DNA from: Algibacter lectus
Lineage (GTDB): Bacteria; Bacteroidota; Bacteroidia; Flavobacteriales; Flavobacteriaceae
NCBI RefSeq assembly: GCF_900112395.1
Contig: NZ_FOLN01000002.1
Coordinates: forward strand, 62,001 to 126,000
Direction: 5' to 3'
Length of the DNA: 64,000 nt
Numbering within the stretch: the first letter of the stretch is position 1; every line of letters begins with the position of its first letter. Shown piece by piece: positions 25,020 to 33,798 of this stretch. A program made the position numbers and the translations under genes. The notes below the pieces were generated by a model that worked only from the letters and a program-made list of their open reading frames with translations, was not told the DNA's origin and made no database searches.

Positions 25020-25379
25020 TTAAACTATACAAATTTGAACCCATTGTTTTTCAATTGGCAATGTTAGCAACCTACTTATAAAAGGGAAGCCTGATTTCCA
25101 AACTTTTAAGCTATCTTGATTCTTAAAATCAATTAAATATTTCCCTTTTTCTAGAACATCAAGAGTCATGATTTTTTTTGCTCTTTCCCCATCTTGATAA
25201 GATTGTACACGCCATTGTGTAACTTTTGGGTTAATTACTCTTCCCGTTAAAGTATTTGTAAGAGAAAAAGTAAAATCGTCAACAAGAACATCCCAACCAC
25301 CGAGCACATAAACATCAAAAGTGCCAGTATAAAGTTCAACTTCAATATCTGATTCGATTATTCTTATTGGCTTAATCAT
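25020..25379 (-). CDS. small hypothetical protein
   Basis: I choose the ATG at 25379 (119 aa): the upstream ATG at 25427 would overlap the end of the aldo/keto reductase and adds a low-complexity KRCFLKKAKCF start. The sequence is hydrophilic with no signal peptide or membrane helix, and begins MIKPIRIIESDIEVELYTG. The central VQSYQDGERAKKIMTLDVLEKGKY looks like a beta-rich fold, perhaps a binding or lipocalin-like domain. I do not recognise it. The gene lies 28 nt after the reductase on the same strand, so it is likely co-transcribed. Confidence 0.5.
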   Translation of the reverse strand: MIKPIRIIESDIEVELYTGTFDVYVLGGWDVLVDDFTFSLTNTLTGRVINPKVTQWRVQSYQDGERAKKIMTLDVLEKGKYLIDFKNQDSLKVWKSGFPFISRLLTLPIEKQWVQICIV

Positions 25380-25407
25380 ATTTTCAGTATTAAAACACTT
25401 CGCCTTT

Positions 25408-26421
25408 TTAAGAAAGCACCTCTTCAATACGTTTTAATTCTTCCTCTGTAAATTCTAAATTATCTAAAGCCTTTACATTTTCTTTTAATTGATTTGCAGA
25501 ACTCGCACCAATTAATACCGATGCCACTTGCTTTTGCCTTAAAATCCAAGCAATAGCCATTTGCGATAGTTTTTGTCCGCGAGATTCGGAAATTTCAGCA
25601 AGTTTTTTAATCTTTTCAATATTTTCGTTTACAGTTTCAGTATTTAAATACGTTAAATCTTTTGCCGCTCTCGAGTCTTTAGGAATACCATTTAGATATT
25701 TATCGGTAAGCATACCTTGGGCTAGTGGTGAAAAGGTAATACAGCCAACACCGTTATCTTCTAAGGTATCCAAAAGGCCATCTTCAACCCAGCGATCTAA
25801 CATAGAATATCTTGCTTGGTGCAATATAAAAGGCACATTATATTCGCGTAATAATTCGGCTGCACGTTGTGTTTCTGCTGGCTGATAATTAGAAATACCA
25901 ACATATAAAGCTTTCCCTTGTCGAACAATATCAGCAAGCGCTCCCATAGTTTCCTCTAAAGGTGTATCAGGATCTGGACGGTGATGATAAAATATATCTA
26001 CATAATCCAAATTCATACGTTTTAAACTTTGGTCTAAGCTCGAAATTAAATATTTTCTAGAACCTAAATTGCCATAAGGCCCAGGCCACATATCGTAACC
26101 TGCTTTGGTTGCGATGAACATTTCATCTCTATAATTTTTAAAATCATTTTTAAATATGGTACCAAAGTTTTCTTCGGCAGAACCGTAAGGAGGGCCGTAA
26201 TTATTGGCTAAATCAAAATGCGTAATTCCTAAATCGAAAGCACATCTTAACACTTCTCTGGCATTTTGTATATTATCAACAAAACCAAAGTTATGCCATA
26301 AACCTAAAGAGATGGCAGGCAGCAATACTCCGCTTTTTCCAGACCTTTTGTAGGTCATGGTATCATATCGTTTTGGGTTTGCTAAATAGCTTTGAACTCC
26401 AGACTTATCGTTAATTTGCAT
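25408..26421 (-). CDS. aldo/keto reductase, YghZ-type (L-glyceraldehyde-3-phosphate reductase)
   Basis: The 337-residue protein closely follows E. coli YghZ in its opening region: LANPKRYDTMTYKRSGKSG, LPAISLGLWHNFG, and GITHFDLANNYGPPYGSAEE, with the catalytic Asp-Tyr pair in DLANNYG. The catalytic Lys (IATKAGYDMW) and His (DIFYHHRPDPDTP) follow in normal AKR order. The enzyme reduces small aldehydes, including L-glyceraldehyde 3-phosphate and methylglyoxal, with NADPH. It contributes to the aldehyde-detoxification content of this window. The start is the ATG at 26421. Confidence 0.9.
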   Translation of the reverse strand: MQINDKSGVQSYLANPKRYDTMTYKRSGKSGVLLPAISLGLWHNFGFVDNIQNAREVLRCAFDLGITHFDLANNYGPPYGSAEENFGTIFKNDFKNYRDEMFIATKAGYDMWPGPYGNLGSRKYLISSLDQSLKRMNLDYVDIFYHHRPDPDTPLEETMGALADIVRQGKALYVGISNYQPAETQRAAELLREYNVPFILHQARYSMLDRWVEDGLLDTLEDNGVGCITFSPLAQGMLTDKYLNGIPKDSRAAKDLTYLNTETVNENIEKIKKLAEISESRGQKLSQMAIAWILRQKQVASVLIGASSANQLKENVKALDNLEFTEEELKRIEEVLS

Positions 26422-26543
26422 ATTCTTATTTTTTTGATACTGTAAATGTATAAATTACTTTTTATATTTAGTAGAAAGCAGTGAAATCAAACTTCATTTA
26501 AAATTTTCATCAAGAACATACCATAAAAACCCTTTAAAGGTGT

Positions 26544-26551
26544 TATTTTTG
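26544..26551 (+). promoter_or_regulatory. -7 box upstream of the SF2 helicase
   Basis: TATTTTTG matches TAnnTTTG and lies 22 nt before the ATG. Confidence 0.4.
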
Positions 26552-26573
26552 CAGCCACTTTAAAGAATATTTC

Positions 26574-28130
26574 ATGTCCGTTTCCAAAACCGAATTAGAA
26601 GAAAGAAAAGCAGGGAAAGATTTATATAGCTACCAAAAAGGTGCTATTGACAAAATTTTCACAAGTTTTGAAGAGTCTCCAGCCGATTATCATTTACTAT
26701 ATCAACTTCCAACAGGAGGAGGGAAAACAGTTATATTTTCAGAGATTGTTCGTCAATTTTTGAAAACTCACAAAAAGAAAGTGTTAGTAATGACGCACAG
26801 AATTGAATTGTGCCGTCAAACATCAAACGTACTTACAGAGTTTGGTGTAAACAACAAAGTGGTTGATAGTAAAGCCGATTTAAGCGATCAAGCCGATTAT
26901 AGTTGTTTTGTAGCTATGGTTGAAACCTTAAATAATCGTTTAAATGATGATAAACTTGATATCTCTGATATTGGTTTAGTTATTATTGATGAGGCACACT
27001 ACAACTCGTTTACTAAGTTGTTTAAATTCTTTAGCCAATCGTTTATTTTAGGAGTTACAGCAACACCTTTAAGTTCGAGTATGGAATTACCAATGACCGA
27101 TAATTATGATGAGTTAATTGTTGGAGAAAGTATAGAATCGCTTATTGAAAACGGGTTTTTGGCGCGTGCCGAAATGTTTTCGTATAATGTTGGTTTAACC
27201 TCTTTAGTTGTTGGTGCCAATGGTGATTATACCGTAAAATCTTCTGAAGATTTATATACAGCCAGCGATATGCTTTCTAAGCTTGTACAAGCTTACGAAG
27301 AACGTTGTAAAGGCAAGAAAACGCTTATTTTTAACAATGGTATTAATACCTCATTACATGTTTACGATTCGTTTAGACGTGCCGGTTACCCAGTAGCTCA
27401 CCTAGATAATACAAACACGAAAAAGGAGCGTGCCATGATACTAAAATGGTTTAAGAAAACGCCTGGTGCTATTTTAACATCGGTTAGTATTTTAACCACT
27501 GGTTTTGATGAGCCTACTGTAGAAAGTATTATTTTAAATCGTGCAACAAAATCGTTAACACTTTACTACCAGATGATTGGTCGTGGTTCTCGTATTTTGA
27601 AAGATAAAAAATCGTTTTCTGTAATCGATTTAGGAAACAACTTCCACCGTTTTGGTGCTTGGGGAGAAGATTTAGATTGGCAACGTATTTTCCGTTCACC
27701 AAACTACTATTTAGATGCTATTTTAAGTGATGATGAATTAGAGAGTAATTTTAGATATGAAATGCCGGATGCCTTGCGCGCCGAGTTTGCAAACTCTAAA
27801 GATGTGTATTTCGATATTCAGAAAACGTATGTAAGTTCTATTAGAAATGGAGAATCTTCTAAAGTTGTTTTAGAGCGTTCTATCGAGCATCATGCAAAAA
27901 TTTGTATCGAGAACAGTGAAGATGTTTACGATGCATTAGGCTTAGCCAAAATGCTTGGAGACGATATCGACTTTCGCATACAGCGCTATACCAAGTGTAT
28001 TAGTAAAAGTACATTTAACTTTGTAGAGTGGCTAAAAGGGGATTATCGTAAAAAGCTAAATGCTTATTTACGTTCTAATTTTGATGAAGTTTTTGAGGAA
28101 ATTCACGGACATCCACCAATAGAGGAATAA
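26574..28130 (+). CDS. superfamily 2 DEAD/DEAH-box helicase (type III restriction-like)
   Basis: The 518-residue protein has a complete SF2 motor: the Walker A QLPTGGGKTVIFSEI (near residue 46), motif II IIDEAHYN, motif III GVTATP, and the C-terminal motifs SILTTGFDEPTV and QMIGRGSRIL. The type is that of ResIII/RadD-like DNA helicases. The last 150 residues hold no nuclease, methylase or Zn site I can see. RadD-like proteins help in DNA repair and replication. No restriction or methylase gene is adjacent, so I do not call it a defence gene. It has its own promoter box and is monocistronic. Confidence 0.88.
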   Translation: MSVSKTELEERKAGKDLYSYQKGAIDKIFTSFEESPADYHLLYQLPTGGGKTVIFSEIVRQFLKTHKKKVLVMTHRIELCRQTSNVLTEFGVNNKVVDSKADLSDQADYSCFVAMVETLNNRLNDDKLDISDIGLVIIDEAHYNSFTKLFKFFSQSFILGVTATPLSSSMELPMTDNYDELIVGESIESLIENGFLARAEMFSYNVGLTSLVVGANGDYTVKSSEDLYTASDMLSKLVQAYEERCKGKKTLIFNNGINTSLHVYDSFRRAGYPVAHLDNTNTKKERAMILKWFKKTPGAILTSVSILTTGFDEPTVESIILNRATKSLTLYYQMIGRGSRILKDKKSFSVIDLGNNFHRFGAWGEDLDWQRIFRSPNYYLDAILSDDELESNFRYEMPDALRAEFANSKDVYFDIQKTYVSSIRNGESSKVVLERSIEHHAKICIENSEDVYDALGLAKMLGDDIDFRIQRYTKCISKSTFNFVEWLKGDYRKKLNAYLRSNFDEVFEEIHGHPPIEE

Positions 28131-28224
28131 TCATTTAAACTTTAATAGTTTTTTCAAACCATTATTTGTTTTCTGAAACTTTTAAACCTTTTTAGGATTT
28201 AAATGTCTTATTAGAAAATATCTA

Positions 28225-29331
28225 ATGATGACTAAATATATCCCTATTTTAATTTTCTGTTTAAGTTTTCAACTTTTTTCTCAATCTCAAAATGAGTTAA
28301 AAGCCACCATTATTGGTTCGGGTTCACCTAAATATAATACGGAGCGGGCAGGACCTTCTGTTTTAATGTCTTATAAAAACACGAATATTTTAGTGGATAT
28401 GGGAAATGGTACTCAAGGTAATTTAGATAAATTACAGGTAAAAAGTAAAGATTTAGATGCGCTTCTGTTTACACATCATCACTTAGATCATAACGAAGAG
28501 TTCACGCCTATTTTTATTAAAACCTTACTTGCCGCTGGTCAATTTAAAGTCGTCGGACCTAGGCCAACAACCGATTTGGTAAACAGTGTTTTAAGTAATT
28601 ACGAAGAAGATATTGCTTATCGGTTATCTAAAAAACAACGTACTTTTAGTGATGTTGCCAATAATTTTACTGTAAACGAATTAGAAGGTAATCAAAGTTT
28701 TACTATTGGCGATATTGAAATCTCTTGTACACCAGTAAACCACACCATTGCAACCATGGCTTATCGTTTTGATGCTGGTGGAAAATCTATTGTTATCTCA
28801 GGAGATTTATCTTATTCTGAAAGTTTACCAACATTAGCAAAACAAGCCGACTATTTAATTATAGATTCTGGAGGCGCTATTGAAGAAGGAAAAGCTAATA
28901 ACAGAACAGGTAAAAGCAAAAACAGAGGAAATAAAGAACACGCCCATGTAAATTTAGATGAAAGCTCTCGTATGGCAAATGAAGCTCAGGTTAAAAACTT
29001 AGTATTAACGCATTTAAATTTCAATAATGTAGATGAAGTGGCCACAAGTAAAGCTCTAAAAGAAAACTATAGCGGATCTATTTTTTATGCTGAAGATTTA
29101 ATGACGTTTCCAAAAGCTGAAAACAATACTAACACACCAACACAAATTACAAAAAAGGCAAAAAACAGTCAAGCACCTAATTTCGGAAAAATGCTGAAGC
29201 GTTTAGATACAAATAAAGATGGTAAAATAGCTATAACTGAATCAAAAGGAAAACTAAAAGAAAATTTTGACAAAAGAGATGCAAATAAAGATGGTTTTAT
29301 TACGGAGAACGAGTTTGGAAGAGGGAAGTAG
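28225..29331 (+). CDS. exported metallo-beta-lactamase-fold hydrolase with C-terminal EF-hand pair
   Basis: The 368-residue protein has a signal peptide (KYIPILIFCLSFQLFSQS). The MBL domain contains the zinc motif HHHLDH (HxHxDH) near residue 90, a further His in VNHTIATMAY, SGDLSYSES with the bridging Asp, and LTHLN. The C-terminal 50 residues have two EF-hand calcium loops: DTNKDGKIAITE (328-339) and DANKDGFITENE (352-363). The domain family is closest to RNase Z/arylsulfatase-type MBLs acting on phospho- or sulfo-esters, but export rules out tRNA processing. Calcium control of an exported MBL is an unusual architecture and a notable feature. Confidence 0.85.
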   Translation: MMTKYIPILIFCLSFQLFSQSQNELKATIIGSGSPKYNTERAGPSVLMSYKNTNILVDMGNGTQGNLDKLQVKSKDLDALLFTHHHLDHNEEFTPIFIKTLLAAGQFKVVGPRPTTDLVNSVLSNYEEDIAYRLSKKQRTFSDVANNFTVNELEGNQSFTIGDIEISCTPVNHTIATMAYRFDAGGKSIVISGDLSYSESLPTLAKQADYLIIDSGGAIEEGKANNRTGKSKNRGNKEHAHVNLDESSRMANEAQVKNLVLTHLNFNNVDEVATSKALKENYSGSIFYAEDLMTFPKAENNTNTPTQITKKAKNSQAPNFGKMLKRLDTNKDGKIAITESKGKLKENFDKRDANKDGFITENEFGRGK

Positions 29332-29542
29332 AAGTTTCATTTATTTTAGAATTTCAAGCTTATCTGAATGCTTTTTAGCTCTATAATGTCTGTTTAAACC
29401 TGTTGAAAGAGTAAAACAATAAGAATCCATTAGCTGATAATATCTAAAAGTATAGAAAGAATAAGGTTTGCTTGATTCTAACTATTTTTATTTGAATAGA
29501 TTTTTAATCCTCTGAATATTATCGCATCATAAAAATAAGCCG

Positions 29543-29550
29543 TATCTTTA
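29543..29550 (+). promoter_or_regulatory. -7-like box upstream of the cold-shock-domain gene
   Basis: TATCTTTA differs from the TAnnTTTG consensus only in the last base and sits about 40 nt upstream of the start codon. The identical octamer occurs upstream of the peroxiredoxin gene at 56115. Confidence 0.35.
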
Positions 29551-29591
29551 CCCTATATTAATATACAAAAAAAAGTAGGATATTTTAAACT

Positions 29592-30044
29592 ATGGCAAAA
29601 TCGCAAGTCACATTTAACAAAATTGAAAAAGAAAAAAAACGCTTAAAGAAAAGAGAGGAAAAGCAAAAAAAGAAGGACGCTCGTAGGGCAGAAGCTAAAG
29701 AAAACCCACAAGGCATCCAGTTTGCTTATGTAGATTTTAACGGAAATTTAACCGATACGCCGCCAGATCCGGCAATGCGTGAAAAGGTTGAAGCCGAAAG
29801 TATCGAATTGGGAATCCCTAAAAAGGAAGACCGTATTGAAGAAGAACCAGTAATTAAAGAAGGAAAAGTATCATTTTTTGATCATTCTAAAGGTTTTGGT
29901 TTTATTATCGATAGCGTGAATCAAGAGAAATATTTTGTTCATGTTAGCGGTTTATTAGACGATATTGAAGAAAACGACAAAGTAACTTACGATCTTGAAC
30001 GTGGTCAAAAAGGTATGAATGCCGTTAGAGTAAAGAAAATATAA
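29592..30044 (+). CDS. cold-shock-domain protein with charged N-terminal extension
   Basis: The 150-residue protein ends in a cold-shock domain (about 86-150) with the RNP-like motifs KGFGFIID and EKYFVHVSGLL, so it probably binds single-stranded RNA or DNA. The first 45 residues are extremely basic (KEKKRLKKREEKQKKKDARR) and predicted to be helical. The middle region is Pro/acidic. This long-tailed form is common in Flavobacteriaceae, and the tail may add nonspecific nucleic-acid binding. A strong terminator follows. Confidence 0.92.
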   Translation: MAKSQVTFNKIEKEKKRLKKREEKQKKKDARRAEAKENPQGIQFAYVDFNGNLTDTPPDPAMREKVEAESIELGIPKKEDRIEEEPVIKEGKVSFFDHSKGFGFIIDSVNQEKYFVHVSGLLDDIEENDKVTYDLERGQKGMNAVRVKKI

Positions 30045-30104
30045 TACACTCGTTAAACAGCTCTTTGTAAGGAGCTTATTGCGTTTTATTTAAAGTAAAT
30101 TTTA

Positions 30105-30146
30105 AAATAATCCTCAACAGTTTTACTGTGAGGATTATTTATTTTT
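30105..30146 (+). terminator. rho-independent terminator after the cold-shock-domain gene
   Basis: AAATAATCCTCAACAG pairs with CTGTGAGGATTATTT, giving a 15-bp stem with one bulged A and a 5-nt loop. ATTTTT follows. Confidence 0.85.
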
Positions 30147-30159
30147 AAAAAGGTTTTTA

Positions 30160-31074
30160 ATGGCTGTTTCTCGTAAAACGATTTCCATTGTTTTGGCATT
30201 TTTTGCTATTTACGTAATTTGGGGTTCTACTTATTTACTTAACAAAATAGCGGTAACAGAATTGCCGCCTTTCATGTTAGGCTCTATGCGTTTTATAACA
30301 GCTAGTATTCTTATTTTTATAATTGCTAAAATTTTAAAATTTGATCTTTCCATAACAAGAAGACAATTAATCAATGCCATTATTGCTGGTTTTTTGTTTC
30401 TAGCTTTTGGAAACGGTGTTGTTGTTTGGGCGCTTCGGTATGTGGATAGTGGGTTTGCTGCCCTAGAAATTTCGGCGCAACCACTTGTTGTGCTTCTTTT
30501 AATGAGAATTTTACAAGGTAAAAAAATATCAACAATGTCTTACATTGGTGTCGCCTTAGGCTTTTTAGGGATATTTCTATTGGTAAGTCAGAAGCAAATC
30601 ATTAACAAAGACGGACAAATATTAGGAATGATCATGATTTTTATCTGTATGATTAGTTGGGCTTATGCCTCTATATTTGTTGGGAACGCCAATTTACCAA
30701 AAAACTTTTTTGTGAACACAGGCTATCAAATGCTTTCTGGTGGTGTAATTCTAGCCATAGCAAGTGTTTGTTTTGGAGAAGAGTGGACATCGCCAACAAC
30801 TTGGAGTACGCCAGTGCTTTGGTCTATGCTCATGCTTGTTATTTTTGGTAGTATTATCGCTTTTACAGCGTTTAATTATTTACTAAAAGAAGTTTCACCA
30901 GAAAAGGTGTCAACGTCAACTTATGTAAATCCAGTTATAGCCTTGTTTTTGGGTTGGTTTATTTTAGATGAAAATTTAACCACACAATCTATTGTTGCTG
31001 CCGCTATACTATTAACTGGTGTCTATTTTATAAATTCGAAACGTAAATTTAAACCCCGATCTCTTGGACGTTAA
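30160..31074 (+). CDS. EamA-family drug/metabolite transporter
   Basis: The 304-residue integral membrane protein has about ten hydrophobic helices in two homologous EamA halves. The opening is FFAIYVIWGSTYLLNKIAV, and the second half includes GSIIAFTAFNYLLKEVSPE. This is the YedA/RhaT-like DMT type, which exports amino acids, nucleosides or drugs; the substrate is not readable. It starts 14 nt after the terminator of the previous gene, so its promoter must lie within or before that region. It overlaps the second EamA gene by 11 nt. Confidence 0.88.
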   Translation: MAVSRKTISIVLAFFAIYVIWGSTYLLNKIAVTELPPFMLGSMRFITASILIFIIAKILKFDLSITRRQLINAIIAGFLFLAFGNGVVVWALRYVDSGFAALEISAQPLVVLLLMRILQGKKISTMSYIGVALGFLGIFLLVSQKQIINKDGQILGMIMIFICMISWAYASIFVGNANLPKNFFVNTGYQMLSGGVILAIASVCFGEEWTSPTTWSTPVLWSMLMLVIFGSIIAFTAFNYLLKEVSPEKVSTSTYVNPVIALFLGWFILDENLTTQSIVAAAILLTGVYFINSKRKFKPRSLGR

Positions 31075-31909
31075 AAAAGCTATACAATTCATGCTTATTA
31101 GTACGCTAGCCTTTGCTTGCATGAATACAACGGTTAAATATTTAAGTAATTTTAGTGCCTTTCAAATTGTTCTGTTTCGTTCTGTAGGTTCACTGTTTTT
31201 TACATTTGGATTCTTATTAAAAAACAAAATTTCATTGGCAGGTAATAATAAAAAATTATTGATTTTACGAGGGGTAGTAGGCGTAACATCAATGAGTTTA
31301 TTTTTTATGGCTACTAAATATTTACCTATAGGTAGCGCTGTATCTTTAAGGTATTTAGCACCTATTTTTGCTGCTATTTTTGCTGTGTTTTTACTCAAGG
31401 AAAAAATTAAATTAATCCAATGGTTCTTTTTTGCATTAGCATTTGCTGGTGTTTTGGTATTAAAGGGCTTCGATAAAGAAGTCAGTGGTTACGGGCTTTT
31501 GTTAATCTTTATTTCGGCTATTTTTAGTGGTTTTGTTTATATTATATTGAGTAAGATTGGTAAAAGTGAACATCCAGTAGTCGTGGTTAATTATTTCATG
31601 ATTATTTCAACCTTAGTTGGTTTGTTTGGCTCTATAAACAATTGGGTTATGCCAATAGGTAAAGAGTGGCTTTTACTTGGAATACTTGGTGTTTTTGGTT
31701 ATTTCGGACAGGTTTACATGACGAAGGCTTTTCAAATGGCTTCTACAAGCCAAGTAGCGCCTTTAAAATATATTGAAGTTGTTTTTACCTTACTTTTCGG
31801 GACTTTTATTTTCGGAGAGGTTTACACTTTTTGGAGCTTACTTGGTATTGCTTTAATTGTTGGCGGGCTTATTTTAAACATTAGATATAAAGAGAAAAAC
31901 AAGGCCTAA
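31064..31909 (+). CDS. second EamA-family transporter
   Basis: The 281-residue protein is another two-EamA-domain transporter with about ten helices (AIQFMLISTLAFACMNTTV near the start, and TSQVAPLKYIEVVFTLLFG in the last third). I keep the TTG at 31064 because it supplies the short positively charged start (DVKKAI) typical of this family; the ATG at 31091 would begin inside the first helix. It overlaps the upstream transporter by 11 nt, so the two are translationally coupled. They may work on related substrates or form a hetero-dimer, as some DMT pairs do; that is an inference from the overlap. Confidence 0.85.
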   Translation: MDVKKAIQFMLISTLAFACMNTTVKYLSNFSAFQIVLFRSVGSLFFTFGFLLKNKISLAGNNKKLLILRGVVGVTSMSLFFMATKYLPIGSAVSLRYLAPIFAAIFAVFLLKEKIKLIQWFFFALAFAGVLVLKGFDKEVSGYGLLLIFISAIFSGFVYIILSKIGKSEHPVVVVNYFMIISTLVGLFGSINNWVMPIGKEWLLLGILGVFGYFGQVYMTKAFQMASTSQVAPLKYIEVVFTLLFGTFIFGEVYTFWSLLGIALIVGGLILNIRYKEKNKA

Positions 31910-31975
31910 TTGTTTTTTTGCCAAGCTTTGCGCTTATTTGTAATTTTACAATCTTATTTTTAGATATTTTAATAG

Positions 31976-33022
31976 ATGACTTTTAAAACACGTGTAAACA
32001 AAGTAAGAAGAAGAGTAATGCGTAACATTACCAAAAATGTTGGCAGTTCTTATACTGAACCTCAAAAGGGGTCACTTAATATAGAAGATATTAAACGCGT
32101 TTTAATTATTCGTCCTAATCACCGTTTAGGTAATCAGTTACTATTAACGCCATTGGTACAAGAGGTTTTAAATACCTTCCCAAACTGCGAAATAGATTTA
32201 TTTGTAAAAGGAGGTGTCGCCTATCCTGTTTTCGAAAATTATAAGCAGGTTTCTAAAATTATTCAATTACCAAGAAAACCATTTAGCAACCTTTTTAAAT
32301 ACGCTAAAAGTTGGGCTTCTATTAAATCTAATGCTTATGATTTGGTTATTAATGGTGATAAAAACTCATCTTCTGGGCGTTTATTAACGAATTTAGCTAA
32401 GGCAAAAATTAAAGTATTCGGTGATGTAAACGAAAGTATACAGAACACATATAGCGATCATTTACATATTTCTAAATACCCTATTTATAATTTAAGGTAT
32501 AATTTACACCGTTTAGGTTTCGCTAGAAATGATAGTTCAATTCCTGTTTTAGATATTAAATTAACAGATGCTGAAATAGCAAAAGGAAAAACTATTTTAG
32601 ATGATATTATTAAGAATGACAAGAAAACCATTTGTATTTATACCAATGCTACGGGAGATAAATGTTATTCTGAAACGTGGTGGGAAACTTTTTATGAACG
32701 TTTAAAAACTGAATATCCAGATTTTAATATCATTGAAATGCTGCCTATTGAGAATATTTCAAAGATCAATTTTAAATCTTTAAATTTTTATAGTCAAGAT
32801 ATTCGTGAAATGGCCGGTATTATGAGTAATACAAGTGTTTTTATTGCAGCAGATAATGGTGTGATGCACTTGGCTAGTGCGGCTTTAACGCCTTGTGTCG
32901 GCTTCTTTTCTGTAACTAATGAAAATATCTATGCACCTTACGGAAATGGAAGTGTGGCTATTAATACAAACCATACCGACATTAACGATTGGATTAAATC
33001 AATAGATGGTATTTTAAGATAA
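31976..33022 (+). CDS. family 9 glycosyltransferase (heptosyltransferase-like)
   Basis: The 348-residue protein shows the GT9 pattern: KRVLIIRPNHRLGNQLLLTP in the N-terminal Rossmann domain and the nucleotide-sugar site SVFIAADNGVMHLASAALTP near residue 300. Family members add heptose or similar sugars to lipopolysaccharide or other surface glycans. No lipopolysaccharide gene cluster surrounds it, so the acceptor is unknown. The N-terminal 25 residues are strongly basic. Confidence 0.87.
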   Translation: MTFKTRVNKVRRRVMRNITKNVGSSYTEPQKGSLNIEDIKRVLIIRPNHRLGNQLLLTPLVQEVLNTFPNCEIDLFVKGGVAYPVFENYKQVSKIIQLPRKPFSNLFKYAKSWASIKSNAYDLVINGDKNSSSGRLLTNLAKAKIKVFGDVNESIQNTYSDHLHISKYPIYNLRYNLHRLGFARNDSSIPVLDIKLTDAEIAKGKTILDDIIKNDKKTICIYTNATGDKCYSETWWETFYERLKTEYPDFNIIEMLPIENISKINFKSLNFYSQDIREMAGIMSNTSVFIAADNGVMHLASAALTPCVGFFSVTNENIYAPYGNGSVAINTNHTDINDWIKSIDGILR

Positions 33023-33023
33023 A

Positions 33024-33788
33024 TTAATCTTTAGAAATTCCATTAACGTAATATTTTATAACATCTAGTTCTTGGGCTTGTTCAAATCCTTTGAAGTCAA
33101 TAATATCGGCGTAACTAATATTAGCATTATAAAACTCTAAATAAGTTTCAGCTAACGGCATGTAAGACCAATGCCATTTTTCCTTATTATAGCCGGTTCG
33201 TCCATGTGTTTTTTCGGTGTAAACCTGCTTAAAACCATACGCTTTGGCATGCTTTAATAGCCAATTGTAAATTTTTAAACCTTCACCTTTTTCAAAATAA
33301 CTATTGTTTAGGTTATTCAAATCCATGTCTGTTCCCCAATGATGGCGTGAAGATGTTGGCATGGAGCTATATTCCAAAATTTTCAAAGCACGTGCATTTG
33401 GATCTAAGCTTTCGTATTTTTTCCATTTACGCTCCCAAATACTTTTTTGTTCGTAAAAGTTTCGCGTTCCTGAAATAATTTTTAAATTAATACCATCTGC
33501 CTTAGCTTGTTTGTACATGGCCTTAAAGCCTTCATAACAATTTTTATTCAAGTAAATTGTTTTAGAGGAATGGGAAGCGCTTACTTTTTCAAAAGCGTCA
33601 TGCTTGGTGTAATTGAATTTTCCGAGAACAAAATCTTTGGTAATCATGCTGTCTATTTTTTTCTTCGGAATTTCCTTAACTATAGTTTTTACTATTTGCT
33701 TATCAACTAAAACAGGTTGTTTTTCATCTTTACAAGAGTGAAGTATGCACAATATCATTATAAAGGTAAACAATACAAGGTTCTTCAT
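33024..33788 (-). CDS. VanY/DacB-type M15 D-alanyl-D-alanine carboxypeptidase lipoprotein
   Basis: I choose the ATG at 33788, which gives a lipoprotein signal (LVLFTFIMILCILHSC) with the lipidated Cys19. An upstream ATG at 33842 would overlap the TonB-receptor gene. After Cys19 the sequence Lys-Asp-Glu resembles the acidic lipoprotein surface-export signal known in Bacteroidota. The M15 zinc site is complete: SSRHHWGTDMDL (His and Asp ligands) and EKWHWSYMP (catalytic Glu and third His). It trims peptidoglycan stem peptides. Its start is 10 nt after the stop of the TonB receptor, so they share an mRNA. Confidence 0.88.
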   Translation of the reverse strand: MKNLVLFTFIMILCILHSCKDEKQPVLVDKQIVKTIVKEIPKKKIDSMITKDFVLGKFNYTKHDAFEKVSASHSSKTIYLNKNCYEGFKAMYKQAKADGINLKIISGTRNFYEQKSIWERKWKKYESLDPNARALKILEYSSMPTSSRHHWGTDMDLNNLNNSYFEKGEGLKIYNWLLKHAKAYGFKQVYTEKTHGRTGYNKEKWHWSYMPLAETYLEFYNANISYADIIDFKGFEQAQELDVIKYYVNGISKD

Positions 33789-33798
33789 ATAAAATAAT

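Noticed and set aside
26574-28130. Defence-island helicase
   Set aside because: The helicase resembles restriction-type motors, but no methylase, nuclease or other defence gene lies nearby, so a repair role is more likely.
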